Source: Asterella californica (lineage: Eukaryota; Streptophyta; Marchantiopsida; Marchantiales; Aytoniaceae). Taken from it: a DNA stretch of 64,000 bases. Under the pieces are notes generated by a model that had not been told where the DNA came from, did not search any database, and saw only the letters and a program-made list of their open reading frames with translations. Position numbers and translations under genes: made by a program. Shown here in pieces: positions 48,309-60,718 of the stretch (position 1 is its first letter; each line of letters begins with the position of its first letter). The stretch is from contig JAYKYS010000010.1 in the NCBI GenBank assembly GCA_036924285.1, positions 11,197,001 through 11,261,000 of the forward strand. Reading direction: 5' to 3'.

Positions 48309-49430
48309 CAAAATCAAAATAACATATATGTTTCAAGATATGATTTATAATACTAATCGGTTTAGTGTTTAGATCTCATAAATAGGCTTTAGGGTTGCAA
48401 AGTAGAATTAAGAGAAGATAATAGATAGTACTTAATTACAAAACAAAGTTTAGGATGTATTTTCAAAGTTTAAAATTAATATAAGAAATTTAGGATTTAG
48501 AGTGGATTAGATTTAATTAAACTTAATTTTATAATCAATCATCTATTAATCTAAGATAAAGTCTCTTAAGATGTAGTGTGAGCTTGACTGTCTAAGAATT
48601 GTTAGATGTGCATTATCTGAAGTTGCACAATGCACAAGGATAAACCCATAATGGATACTCAAACGTCACTTTGTCTCGAAGTCGACTAAGAAAAAAGTAA
48701 AACTTCCAAACTAATTGTGTTCCCGTCTCTCTTTTCTTTCTTTTGTTGTATCTACTTTAGTGACTAAGTAGTTGAGCATGTTTACTCTTAGATTCTATTC
48801 TCTTTTATCTCTTCTGACACAGAAAATTTCACGATATTAAACAGTTTTTTCTTTTTACCTAGAACTTTTTTTGAACTTTTTGTACCTTTTACATTTTTTA
48901 CGTTACTGTTTTTTTTTTCTTTTATTCTTTACCTTTAACCAGCCAATCCAGTAGATATATTTCGGTTTTGTAAAATTGAATAAGTATAAAAACCGAGACA
49001 TTCTAAACTTATGTACTCATTTCTGACTATTCGAATAAAAAGTCTGCTAAAATCTGAAAATATTATTTTGTGTGTCGGTGAAGAATCCGACCAAACTTAA
49101 CACTACGAGATAATTATCCGAACTTTATTAGATCCTTTCGGTTAGTTCTCGAGTACAAGATATATGTAAACAGTTTTGTAGTGATGAGAAGTATCGTTAT
49201 ATTTTTTAGTATTTTATTGTGGATGTCATTTTGTTAACAATTATTTTGTTAATAATAGTATCAAGTACCTGTCCAAGATACTTAGATGTATTTAACCTAA
49301 TTTCGAATGTTAGAATCGATTATCATAGTAATTTTTGAAAAATATTTTAAAATAAACTACTGTAAAACTACTACAGATACTACTAGACGGAAACGATACC
49401 AATACAAGACTCGAACCTGTACTTGGTTCG
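48309..49430. other. AT-rich DNA, nothing recognised
   Basis: Very AT-rich sequence with T-runs near 48840-48930. No gene or defined repeat is seen. Confidence 0.5.
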
Positions 49431-49510
49431 AATGTACTCGAACCTGTACAAGCTCCCTCTCCATTGAGAGATAAAGGTTCTAACGTCTTAATCAATTCTA
49501 ACCAAACCAA
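49395..49510 (-). repeat. tRNA-like (possible SINE) remnant
   Basis: On the minus strand, GGTTAGAATTGATTAAGACG resembles a pol III A box region, and after about 35 bases ACAGGTTCGAGTAC resembles a B box. The GTACAGGTTCGAGT block occurs twice in tandem. Cloverleaf pairing is poor, so it is not a functional tRNA. Confidence 0.35.
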
Positions 49511-49745
49511 CCTAAAGTAGATATGAAATGCATAAACTTTTTGATAAACTTTGAAAACACTGAAACAATGAACATGCAAAAGTCAAACTTGAAAGTCAGA
49601 TATACTCTGAAGTATAAATCGTGAACATCTAAACTTAAGTTGATCTATCATGAATCATCAGAAAGATATAAATTAGGGTTGGATATCAGAAAATGATGCT
49701 CTTTCGATGATTTTCACAACTGAATAGCTTGGATCAAAATATCTT

Positions 49746-51719
49746 CACTATCTAGGGCCTTCTATATTCTTTCTCATCACTATGTCCAAGTGGTTAGTAG
49801 ACAAACAGTTACCATATTTGTTTTTTATCTCGTTCTGACACAAAAATGCACGTTCACAAGTAGCAGTAGATACACATTGAACTCTTGCCAAGTTTGCTAG
49901 TTTCAGTAATTTTGAATACTTCAATCTCAAGACTTCACTGAGTTCTCCGGACAATCTTTGCATCAACATACAATCTCGTAGAGTTATCAAACTGCTGGGC
50001 ATCGGTGAGGTAGATAAAACTTTAATACAACTTATGAGATTGTTGTCAGAAAACTCTCCTCTATAGCATTACCGATTGTTTTAGAGAATATTTTTGGAAA
50101 GTGATAACTTCTTCCATGTCCATACTTATCCTATCATGTTGCATTTCAACGGAATGAAATAAACACCTCTGATCTTTGAAGACAAATCTCTCATATAGCC
50201 ACTTAGTGGTCCATACTCTGACAAAAGAGGATACTCACCTTCAGTGCATAGAGAAAAATGATCATGTCTACTTTTTCAACAAGAAAAATCATATGGATGA
50301 TGTTAATCTCATTTTGCATAGTGCTTCCTACTGCAAAGACATCTACAACATTTTGCTGAAAGATCGTACTAAGCATTGCCAGTCTATGTAAGATATCAGC
50401 TAAAAGATATAAATAATAGATAAGTTTAAAAGATCTCAATCTTGCAAACAAACTTTAAGCTACACCATGATCCTCAGAAGTAAAAACTGAACAAAAATAA
50501 ACAAGCACGGATTTCAGTGAGTCACACAAAACCGTGTCTGCTTGCCATCGAGATAACCATTCAGTCTTTTTATATCTTTTCAGTTTCTTTTGCGAGTCAA
50601 ACGATTTGTTTTGTAGTGTTGCAAGATCATCTTTATGCTTAGATGATTGCTTGAAATAACTAGACGTATTATTCAAAATATCATTGATATCAATACTAAT
50701 AGTAGAACATTTAGAGTCCTTGGCTGCTGAAACCAACGCTATATATGTTCTATGTGCAACACAATCTACTGAAATCAAGTAAAGATTTACACTATGCTTC
50801 AATCTGACTGCCACATCGGTATGCTTACTTGTCATTACCGAAGCTTCATCAGAGCCGAAACCAAGTAACTTATCATTATCTAGCCTTCAAAACTTCAAAC
50901 GACTTACCAACATCTCAAAGATAAGCTCAGCGCATTTGTCTTCCAATTGAAGCAAACCCAAGAACAAACTCACAACTTTTTTATTCTCAAGGTAAGTGAC
51001 AAACACTACTAAAGTTGAGATAATAGATATGTCTGTCGATTCGTCGATCATAAGTCTAAAATATGGACTTTATCTTATTCTTTGTAAAGTTTTCTTGGCT
51101 ACCACATCACTAATAAACCGTAACATTGATACACAAGACTTATCATAATGGTACAAATTGATCAAAATCTGATTATCTGTATTTCGCAATAATGCACAAC
51201 GAGGAGAAAACTCAAGAAAGTAAGATTTTGCTTACCAACATAATAAGCTACCTTGAAGAATGTAGAACCGCATGTTAGAAGTGCAGAGTCACAACTTCGG
51301 TTTGCAGAAGCAACGACCTTGGTCATAGCTTCTTTGTCTTCACGGTGAGCAAACTAGTATTTTTAGTGATCTTTACTCTTCGCATAATCATACAAAGCAG
51401 ATCGTTTAACGTTCATAGCTCCGTTAGTAACGAAAGAACTCTTACTACTCATTGTCTTACACTATTTACAATAGATTCGACCTAAGTCTCGATCGAAATG
51501 CACCCATTCAAACCGTGAATACCAACTATCTTTCCACTTCTTGCATGCATCTTCTACAGACTTGGCTTGTAACTTCTCCTCGGATTCCTTACTACTAGAA
51601 GAAGAGTAGGCAAATAGTGATGGTGTCTCTGAACTATCAAAAAGTTGTGAACTACATAAAGTCGTACTGAAATTTGTTATGATTCATTGCTTCTTGGAAG
51701 ACAGTTTTTTGTTAGTCAT
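49746..51719 (-). pseudogene. hAT transposase with TTF-type zinc finger, decayed
   Basis: Reading from the ATG at 51719, RIYCK-x-CKTMSSKSSFV and RSALYDYAKSKDH form the TTF/BED-like DNA-binding finger near 51480-51360. LMIDESTDISIISTLVVF near 51050 belongs to the RNase H-like catalytic core. MTSKHTDVAVRLKHSV and SVDCVAHRTYIAL lie in the 126-codon frame 50835-50455. LKLANLARVQCVSTATCERA and KYGNCLSTNHLDIVMRK in the frame 50002-49748 are the C-terminal hAT dimerisation region. Several stops and frameshifts separate these parts. The layout fits the plant ZNF862-like hAT group. I found no terminal inverted repeats or 8-bp target duplication. Confidence 0.85.
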
Positions 51720-53544
51720 GGTATTTTACTTCTAATACTGAGCAAACAATACAGACAATCTCAACTGAACCTCCGGAGAGAGAGAAAAAACAAAATGAAA
51801 CAAACACAAAAAATAAGGATTCTTTGTTCAAACTAAAATAATCTTTACAAAAAAGATCTAGTCAGTTCTAAAAAAGAGATATTATATACTGCAACACATT
51901 AGATCTAGTTTAGACATCTCACGAAGCACCTGTCAGGAAATATACTTCTCACTTTATAACTTAGAAGCTCTCCTTTTCCTCTCCCACTCAAAACGAGTCA
52001 ACAGCATGATCCTTCACGAAACAAACGTGAGAGGGAATCTAGAAAGACCACGACAATCCAAGAAAATATAGCCAAAATGCATCACTTCTTCTTGTGAGAT
52101 TGACAAGATCACCGAAGATAACAATAATCATTGTCACTTGACACTCTAGAGTCCAGACTCCAAAGTCCAAAGTTCCAAACCCCTATGTTCCAAACCCCCG
52201 ATAGTTCTCCAATGTCTTAGCTCTTTTGTCAATTCTGTCTTCACAGTGCTGCATCTTGTGCACAATAGTGTAGAACATCAAAGTCTAGAGTTCACTCAGA
52301 GCAGAATAGCATTACAATGTTGGTTGAGCCGTTTCAGTGCAACTCGTGAAATACGTTTGAACTTAGAGGTTTGGAACAACTTGTGTGTGCCACGTGGCAA
52401 TCATTGTGAGACAGCAAAGCCAAAAATTATTTTTGAAACGGAAAGTTAACACTTGGCAGCTGGTTATTATCTCACCACAACTAAATTGCTATCATAAGTA
52501 CTGTCTTTATCGCAATAAATCCGTTGATTTTCTTGATTCCTCTAGTCAGTCTAACCTTTCAGAGTTTTCTTTATATGAAATAATCAAGTCGAAAGAGTCT
52601 CGAGTCGGGACCAAGTTAATAATTTTATAATAAGTTTGATAATTTATAATTTATAATTTATAATTTTAATATTTAACATTTAATAAAAACCGATGATTAA
52701 TAAATACATTCAGTAATGATTCCACTGGACTTATCTTTCCAACAGCATGAAACTGATAAATTATAATCTTGTTGAGTTTTACCATTCACTATTGTTTTGC
52801 AAAATATCTAGCTCATTTTTCTTTTTCATCAGTGGATTTGGATTTACTCATCGAGTTTATCCGGAAACATTATAACTGTATATGATGTTTACCAAATTTG
52901 AGAAAATAATAACTAATAATAGATTTAAATTAAATCTACTTGAAAAATAAGAAGAGAAAATAAGTAAGTTAAGTAAATAAAACCAAAAGATAAAAAATAA
53001 GAAAATAAGTAAGTTAATGAATTACACCTCTAGCACACACCATAATGATGTTTAACTACGCGTACTAAAAAATTAATTATTCAAGTGTGCGAGAGAAAAA
53101 GTAAAACAATTTAGGATTTACACGGTTTAGTTTAAAATTAATTTTGCAGTGCCCTATTCACATAGAAAACTGAAGAGAGATCACTTTAACCAGAATCTAA
53201 CAAAATTTAAAGACTGCCGCTAAAAGCAAATTTCTCGAACGGTCTGCGTAGTTACTTGAATTAAATAAAATAGACACACGTGATTTCTAAATCTTAATAA
53301 ATATTTTATGCACAGTTAATAAATTTAAAATAAAAGTTAATCCTCCGCATAGCAACTGCGCTGAGTTGAATATCACTAGGGTAGGAATCCTGAAAGTAAC
53401 CGACGATGTACACAGTAAGTAGCAAACAGTGACAGAATGTGCGTAAACCTGGCAACACGTTAATTTTACTCGTATTAATCTTGTTGTGTATAAAAATAGT
53501 AACTTATCGTTATTTGTTACTTCATGAAAAATCCATTAATATGA
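51720..53544. other. AT-rich DNA, nothing recognised
   Basis: Low-complexity stretches occur near 52630-52690 (TTTATAATTTATAATTTATA) and 52930-53010. No conserved gene is visible. Confidence 0.5.
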
Positions 53545-53611
53545 GTCGAGTTAACTCAGAGTTAAACTTGTTGTATGTGTCGAGTTAACTCCGAGTTAAA
53601 CTTGCTGTATG
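53545..53611. repeat. Two tandem 33-34-bp repeats with palindromic GAGTTAACTC
   Basis: Units start GTCGAGTTAACTC and end TTGTATG or GCTGTATG. They differ at three positions including one indel. Confidence 0.9.
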
Positions 53612-54114
53612 GAATAAACAACTCGTTGGTAACTGAAAGGTGTACCGACGGCAATGTGGAGTGCAAAGTACATTTCCAAAAGTAGTTCTTCAGGGTATAG
53701 AGTGCAGCGTAGCTAACAAGAAATACAGCTACTTTGCAGCATAAAATACAGAGATAAATACAACGAAAGTGGAGAAAGTGAAGAGCTAGCATCGGTGGCG
53801 AATAAGAAAGAATAGGTCTACGAAAACACGCAAAAGAAGAGACTCAGTTTTGAGTTCACATGTGCTCAAGATGAATGAGTAAATAATATGCATAGCAGTT
53901 GTGTAAACGGCCGATAGCGGCATGACGACAAGCGGGAGAGACGGACGGCAAAAATACGATGACCTGAGAGGCTGGCTGAGAGGTTAGGGCGGACTGAAAT
54001 GATAAATATATATTCTCAAACGATAAAGCCAAGGATAGCCGGGAAAGGAAAAAGCGGAGGTACGAGGGAGGAAATAGAGACGATGGATTGAGGTACTATA
54101 GTTAGATTGAGATA

Positions 54115-54190
54115 CTATACTAACCACTACTTGAAGTTATCCCAGTGATAACTGCAAGACCTCACATTCCAAACGTCGGGTGTTCGAGTA
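54115..54190 (+). repeat. tRNA-like (possible SINE) remnant
   Basis: CCCAGTGATAACTGCAAGA resembles an A box region. After a run like an anticodon arm (CTCACATTCCAAACG), GGGTGTTCGAGTACC resembles a B box and T arm. The arrangement and spacing are those of a tRNA-derived SINE head. A poly(A)-like tail was not identified. Confidence 0.4.
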
Positions 54191-54277
54191 CCAGGATGAT
54201 AAGAATTCCAAGAAGAGAACAATAATACAGGCAGTAATATATGCTATCGCTTTTTTTAATACGAGAACATTAAAAAT

Positions 54278-54394
54278 AATATAAAAGTTTAGGGGGGATA
54301 TTTGGATTATTAAGCATTCCTCAAAGTACATGATGAAATATAAAAATTTAAGGAGGTATTTGGATTATGAAGTATTCTCCAAAGTACATGACGA
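54278..54394. repeat. Two tandem repeats of about 58 bp
   Basis: Both units run AATATAAAA-TTTA-GG, then ATTTGGATTAT, then CAAAGTACATGA. The second unit carries several substitutions. Confidence 0.85.
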
Positions 54395-54699
54395 CGACAT
54401 CTGATTAGTCTTCATGAAAAATAAATCATCTTCAATAATAAAGGAACAGTCTAATACAACGAATGAAGTAGAGCCTGGTGAATATGCAGGCTTGTTTACG
54501 AATAAAAGAGCGAGTGAAAGCAACGATCAGACAGGCGACAGAATATATAGTCGCGAAGAACTTTTTGCCAAGAGGTAACTGGAAGCTGCATGCAAGTAAT
54601 GAGTAAGTGTGCACTCAAGAATCTAGATACCATGCTATGTAGCATACAATACAATATTCTCCCCTCGCATCCACCTCAACCTGCTCTCTCACTCTGCTC

Positions 54700-54860
54700 T
54701 CTCTTTTTTACCACGTTTTCTAGACAATAACGTTAACTAACGTGGTCCACAAAAGAGTAATTGTAGTAGGTGATTTTATTTCTTATTTCAGTTGTATGCA
54801 AGAATTTTAATTTACCGACATATAATATTTTAAAAACAATTGATAACTTTAGAGTGAGAG
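54700..54860 (+). pseudogene. 3'-end fragment of RT element family D
   Basis: GTCCACAAAAGAGTAATTG and GTAGTAGGTGATTTTATTTC align with 7650-7690 at the 3' end of the family D copy. The following GTTGTATGCAAGAATTTTAA matches the D 3' untranslated part. No catalytic region is present, as expected of a 5'-truncated copy. Confidence 0.65.
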
Positions 54861-56639
54861 ATAAGAGGCTTAACTCAATTTTTTTCTCTTCGGGGTGTTG
54901 GTTGCTTTACCTTTTGGTCCCTCTTTCACTTGTTTGGTTTGATGGATCTTCCTCTCCGTTTGGTATTCACTGCGTCACTCCTTTGAGTTTATCAAAATCC
55001 ACCGGAAAGGGTTAGGTTACAGATGAGTACACAACGGAAAGGGTTAGGTTATAGATGAGGTTAGGTTAACCGCCAATTTACAGACTCGTCTTGCACTACT
55101 TTTCACGTCTTTGAAAGGCTTTTTTTTATCACGTCTGTGAGGAATGAAACTTGTTTTATGAAGATATTCTTGAACGAGATCTAATTTACCTTGACGTTTG
55201 TTTATCACAAAACTTCTAAATGCTACCATATATACAAAGTTAAACTTTCAAATTACAATGTGGAAGTTTCATTGAAGAGCAAGAAATTATGGTTGTAATG
55301 GAATTGCGAGGTTGTGTCATAATAGGGACATTCAAACCTTATCTCTAAAAGATTCTTGTACCTCTCGTAACTTTTTACATATTTTTTTATGAAATTTTAC
55401 ATACTTCTTCCAGAGGTGACATGTAAGAGTTACAGCAATTTGATGTTTGCAGTCTATGTCTGTAAAACTAATCTACCCTAAACCATTGAAAAATTCTAAT
55501 CGGACGTCTACATATATTCTGCCGTCCCTGACACAGTCTGATATTTTAGACTTACATCTTTTCATCTAGTTTCTGTAATTTTTGTTACGGGGTATGGGTT
55601 TGAATGGCCCTATTAGTCATTGTCCGGATCAATCCTTTTCTTTTTTCTTTTTGGTTTTCAGAACAACTTCATCCATCCGTTTTCGTTAATTGTTTTTCTC
55701 CGATTTTTACAACGAATCCGTCTGTTCTGCTACAGGCAAAATCTTCCTCCCTTCATCCCCGGTTTTCACAATCGTCGTATAGCTATCCTACGATCGACGC
55801 ATATCAATAGTTGCTGCTTATTTTCATAGATACTAACAATGTTTAACAAGAGTATCAGATATTGTCAGATAGGATCTCTCATCAGATGGCTTTTATGCAG
55901 CGGTTCAAATATTCAAGATAATAAACCATTTCTATGATTTTGGGGTGGAGGTTCTTGAATCTGACATTTTGCTGACAACTTCTAGCTCACATCCGTACCG
56001 CTTCTCAGTTAGAAGCCGTAGAAGCGATCTGGGATTTTTATGTTGATGCGACCAGCTTCGCAAGAACTCTGCATGTCGATGAAATTCAAAATACGATGTA
56101 AATGATTCGCAGTGTGCACAAGTGGAGTTATTAGAAAAACTATTTGCGAGTAATGTTTTACACTCATCAGCTCACAAAAGTAGGTGAAAAATAAACACGA
56201 TGGGAATACGCACTTTCATCGCACGCGAATTGATAAAAGAATTACTTCTTTGCATGGAAGACCCTTCACGTTCGGATAACCGGAAAAAATAAAATTTTAT
56301 TTATTTTAGATTTATTTTTAGACCTCTCTTCGTGAACTAACTCCCTTAGTGGACAGAGACCCTTAGCATTTGAGTATAACTTCTTGTGTCTTTTAGACAC
56401 AAAAGAAGTTAAGTAAGACTGCCGCTGCATCCTCATTTTAGTAACGACTACATTACACTGGCTAGTATGTCTTGCCCGAGGTAAGTTTATTTACGTCACG
56501 GTGGTAAGTTCTAGAGGAGTCTCTAGTCTCTCCATGAAATGACACATTAAAGCTCTGTATTCGTCCGTTAGAGCGTTAATGCAGTTGCTCAAACAGACTC
56601 ACAGTGGGCACGGTGTAGTGAAATCTGAAAGAAATAAAC
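54861..56639. other. Intergenic, nothing recognised except short repeats
   Basis: CGGAAAGGGTTAGGTTA followed by CAGATGAG or TAGATGAG occurs twice at about 54999-55058. An imperfect hairpin around 56379-56412 pairs AACTTCTTGTGTC with GACACAAAAGAAGTT. No gene is recognised. Confidence 0.45.
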
Positions 56640-56800
56640 ATTATAATGTGACTTGGGGGTGTATTTGACAAGGTGGTGTAGTACCGTACTGACGGATGAG
56701 TTCGTTTAAGACAGAGAGGTCTAAGGTTCAAAATTTGGAATGAAAATTTATGGGACCGGAGACCGCACTTAGAGTGCACTTAGGGTTCTAGCTTTCCTCT
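56640..56800 (+). repeat. tRNA-like (possible SINE) remnant with shared tail
   Basis: GTTTAAGACAGAGAGGTCTAAGGTTCAAA resembles the distal half of a tRNA with a degenerate B box (quoted here as GTTTAAGACAGAG then GGTTCAAA). Downstream CCGCACTTAGAGTGCACTTA at about 56762 is nearly the same as CCGCACCTAGAGTGCACTA at about 58628, so the two sites may share a SINE body. Confidence 0.3.
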
Positions 56801-58227
56801 GATAGAGGACAACGAGTCTCAGAGAATTCTTTGGGTTTAGATGATAGCATTGCAGATCGCATAATCACCCGAGACAGCATAAACAGACAGAGAGAAATCT
56901 CACAAGCATGAAAAATGATGATCGATTTCAATTAACTCGCATGTGAAAACCGTGCATTTATTTATCATTTCATGGAAAGACTAGAAGGTCCGTTCCAGGA
57001 TGATCTGGAAAGACCATTGCCCCGTTGGAATGTGTAACTTCCATAAACTACATAGTTTACAGGAAAAGCTATACATTATAATAGAATATATGGTATTAAG
57101 CTAGTCCTAAAGTGTGCGCCGAACTGGAGACTCGAGACCGGAAGTCCTTCTACGGTAGGCACTCCCTAACTGTTAGTTCTCGAGAGTATTCGAATTAGTA
57201 ACAATTAAGAATATAACAATTAAAGGAAAAGTTTTCGATGAATTCTATCGTAGTGAACACATAGAAACCAGAAGAAAGTGACATAAAAGAATCATTACAT
57301 GGCAAGTTTGCCACAAGTTTTACATAAATCTCTTCTGTTTAATGAGAATCACATTACTTATGGAAGTTGCAGCTATTTATTGTTATTTATAATTACATTG
57401 TCATATCTTTGTTATCTCCTAATAATTTAATGCAATTAGACATTTGTTTTAACAAAGAAATTCCAACATCAAAAGCGTAATCCTTAACAAATTTTCTTTG
57501 TTTCGTTGTAGGGAGTAAAATTGTTTCTAGTAACTGAAAAATATAACGATTATGGTAATAATTACTTTCTCTCAGTGATCATTCAATTTATTTGACCGAG
57601 AGAATGTTAAAGATAATATCTAGATTCAGATTTCAGACACTCTTATTCTTTTTAGTTTTATTAGGTTGAGTCATCTCCAGTATATTAACCTCAGTCACAT
57701 CTCTCGGTTAATGATCAGTGAACTCTTGTCAATAGGTTAGAGTATATAACAACCCCTCTTGCGAGATGATGAGTAGACTGATCCCTTTACTGATATATCT
57801 TATACAGGAGAGAGTAACTACGTTTGGTTCTCTAACAGAGAAGAGGCGACGAGAACACCTTTTGCAATGGCAGTGATTGTTCTATTACAGGTGCTTTTCT
57901 GAAGTGAACTTGAAGTGCAAAGGTCCGAGCTCGAGAATGTACCACGTAGTCAAATCGAGAGAGAGGTTGTAGTGTTACAACCCCGATCATATATATGTTT
58001 GAATTACGTCATAAGCGTACGGAGGTTTAGCATGGACCTCCATACTAGTTCTCGTTACATGATCAGGGTGTGGCCAAGAGATAACTTTACATGGACCCTC
58101 TAGCCCCTTCACGTTTTGACTGATAAATGCACTGTTTTCACGTGGAAATTAATTGAAAATGATAATCGTTTTCCGTGCTTGGGAGATTGCTCTCTGCCCG
58201 TTTATGCTGCCCATGTTATCACCTAAA
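56801..58227. other. Intergenic, no gene recognised
   Basis: AT-rich for most of its length. The open frame at 57915-58103 has no recognisable motif. Confidence 0.5.
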
Positions 58228-58620
58228 CCGCGAGGGTTTCTCTGAGACTCACTTTCCTCTATCGGAGCAGAAATCTACTTAATCAGCCCCCTCTAGCAAC
58301 TTCACGACTCTGTCAACCCTAGCAAATCAGAAGTTTCTTTGTCAACCTGCACGTATGATGTACCGGGAAAGTTCTTATGATGTTTTTGAGACAAAAGTGT
58401 TAGAAGAACCTTAGTGCAAAAATCTGCTGTGATATGTTCTTCTACTAGCCATATTACCGGTTACTGGTTGATACGTCTTACTCTTACTGGTAATGTCAGG
58501 TCCGGGGGTTGACAAAGAAACTTTTGAACTGTCGAGGTGGATAGAGTCGTGAAGTTGCTAGAGGGGACTGACTAAGTAGATTTCTGCTATCGGAGGGAAG
58601 CAAGAACCCTAAGACTGCGG
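58228..58620. repeat. Fold-back: about 125-bp inverted repeat arms
   Basis: The arm 58228-58352 pairs with 58498-58620. Both contain AGCAGAAATCTACTTA or its complement, CCCCTCTAGCAACTTCACGA and AAGTTTCTTTGTCAACC. I judge identity at around 80 percent with small gaps by eye. The loop is about 145 bp. It lies about 400 bp beyond the NPF stop codon. Confidence 0.88.
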
Positions 58621-58664
58621 CCTCTGGCCGCACCTAGAGTGCACTAGCGATCGTCCGCTAGTGC
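58616..58664. repeat. Two small perfect hairpins
   Basis: TGCGGCC (58616-58622) pairs with GGCCGCA (58626-58632). GCACTAGCG (58641-58649) pairs with CGCTAGTGC (58656-58664). They adjoin the right arm of the fold-back. Confidence 0.85.
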
Positions 58665-58999
58665 GCTATTATTCCACCATGTCAGATCCTGACTCAAGTC
58701 ACAATATAACACGTACTTCTCTTAATTTCGCTACACCCTGCCCGGCGTGTGCTTGTTTGGACAGCTACATTAACGCTGCAGCGTGCGAATGCAGAGCATT
58801 AATCGGTCAAAATGTGGAGGGGCTTGAGGGTCCCTTTACATGGTCCCAGAACCCAACAGTCTTCCTTTTTCTCAGCGGCCTCGCTTGTGTAGCAGCTCAA
58901 TTTGCTTAATACGATGATGCTCTGTGGTTTCGGATTCGGTCCTTCTAATAACTATCTATATTCACAGGACTAGATCAGTCGAGTCCGTTCAGCGCGCGC

Positions 59000-60663
59000 T
59001 CAGGCAGTCGAGGTTTTGGTTGGCAACGCCTGAACATCTAGCAAACCTGGAGTAGCTGTGGTGGTACTACCGAGCTTCGCTCGATTCTCATCGGTATTTT
59101 GTGGATCAGTATGAGTTAGGAGAAAAAGCTTCGACGATTCCATACTGCTGCTTTTTGCATCTGCATCTGCATCTTGGCGGATTTCGGTGCTCACCTGTTT
59201 GTAGTGATGCAATTTGGCAACCAGAAGATAGAAACCGAAATTCACAACGGCCATGATACACAAGAGCCAGTAATAGTTGTCCAGCCGACTAGTGTTGATG
59301 TTCTTGGTGAGCCAACCGCCATTCTTGGTGTTTTTCGTGGCACTGTTGACAGCCGAAACGATGGCACTGCTGGAGAAGTATCCGAACGAGATGGTGCAGA
59401 ACATAAGAGCAGTTCCCAGAGACTGCATACTGTCGGGAGCTTCGCTGTAAAAGAAGTCCAGCTGACCTGGGTAGACGAAAGCTTCACCAATGGCCAGAAT
59501 CACATACTGGGGCACGAACCACCACATCGAAAACGGCAGAAGGGCTTTGGGTTTGCTTTCCGTGTGCACGTCTCTCACTACCCCAAGCCGTTTGTGTTCT
59601 ACCAAAGCCGCCACCACCAGCGAAAGCACGGGAATCGCCATTCCCACGCCTATTCTTTGCAGGGTAGTGAGACCCTTCGGTCTTCCTGTAAACTTTCTCA
59701 AAAGGGGTACCAAAAATCGATCGTACAGAGGAAGAAACACCAGAACTGTAAAATAGAAAGTCACTGGTGCTACACTTCCTGGTGGGACCTCGAAGTTCGG
59801 CCCCAGATGCATCTGCGATGTTCCGATCTGTGCCACTGCGAACGTAGTTGCTTGGGCCAGCACTGTCCAGTAAAATATAGTGAATAACCAAATAGGTAGC
59901 AATCTGAGCAGCATCTTCACGTCTTCCACTTCGTTGATATCACAACGTCTCCATTGACTTATCTTATCAGATGAACTGTTGTATTTTGCAGCCTTGTCAA
60001 GGCACCTGGAACACAAAAGACAATGAACATTCTCATTTTCAGAAACATCTCGAGGTCGTGAGAACCATCAAGCAGAGTTGAAGGACAGGCTTTGCTTCTC
60101 TTGCACTCCAAGAGAGAGCTTAAACCCCTTCACATTAGCCATGCTCTGAAGTCCCTTTGGATTATGTAACAGGATCATGCGTATCTGGACGAACTTACTG
60201 ACTTCAAAATACGTTGAATTTGATGATATTACGAGTTGACATATTCGTTCGAGTAGGTATCGCACCGTTACTCCCTTGAAGCGTGGAAAGATTAATTAAC
60301 AGAATTGGGTAGTGAAGTACAAGGATGACCCACCGCATGTTGCCAGTGTGAAGAGGTACTCTTTCTACCCCTCGACTCCGCATTTCATCGTAGTACTTGG
60401 AGATCTCCTGTTCTGTAAGCCGAGGCAGATAAAAGTTCCGGGCGGCCGCTACGAGAACTCTAGCGACTACGATGAGAGGACTACCTTTTGTTAATCTGTA
60501 TCTGTACAGGCGTCTCCTGCCAATAAGTAGGACCACAGCCAACGACATGATGATGAGAAGAATACCGTAGCCCCAGTCCCAGCCTACATGGTCCTGCAGG
60601 TAGATCAATAAAGACGACGCTATCAAAGACCCTAACATCGCTGCCCAGTAGAACCAGTTGAAG
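59000..60663 (-). pseudogene. NPF (NRT1/PTR) transporter, 3' part, cut by LINE
   Basis: The NPF/POT family imports nitrate, peptides or hormones with protons across membranes. The last exon (60005-59000) starts CLDKAAKYNS and has VEDVKMLLRLLPIW, MWWFVPQYVILAIGEAFVYP, QLDFFYSEAPDSMQSLGTAL and LDNYYWLLCIMAV, all standard family blocks, then a cytoplasmic tail and TGA at 59002-59000. The intron 60333-60006 (328 bp) has GT and CAG ends and joins TGNMR to CLDKAA in frame. The previous exon starts abruptly at NFNWFYWAAM and runs through HVGWDWGYGI and YRLTKGSPLIVVARVLVAA. Directly upstream is the LINE poly(A) with no AG splice site, so the insertion is inside the exon. The N-terminal half, including the ExxER proton motif, is not in the window. 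Confidence 0.85.
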
Positions 60664-60718
60664 TTTTTTTTTTTTTTGTTTTTTTGTTTTTGTTTTTTTG
60701 TTTTTTTGTTTTTTTTTT
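60664..60718 (-). repeat. LINE poly(A) tail with regular C interruptions
   Basis: On the plus strand this is a T run interrupted by single G every 5-8 bases. On the minus strand it is the 3' tail of the LINE, reading as A7C-like units. It marks the exact insertion point in the NPF exon. Confidence 0.92.

Noticed and set aside
54993..55060. Telomere-like GGGTTAGGTT words
   Set aside because: Only two units with AGGGTTAGGTT occur and no array of TTTAGGG is present.
59174..59887. Plus-strand 237-codon open frame
   Set aside because: It is the antisense shadow of the NPF last exon, which has clear family motifs on the minus strand.
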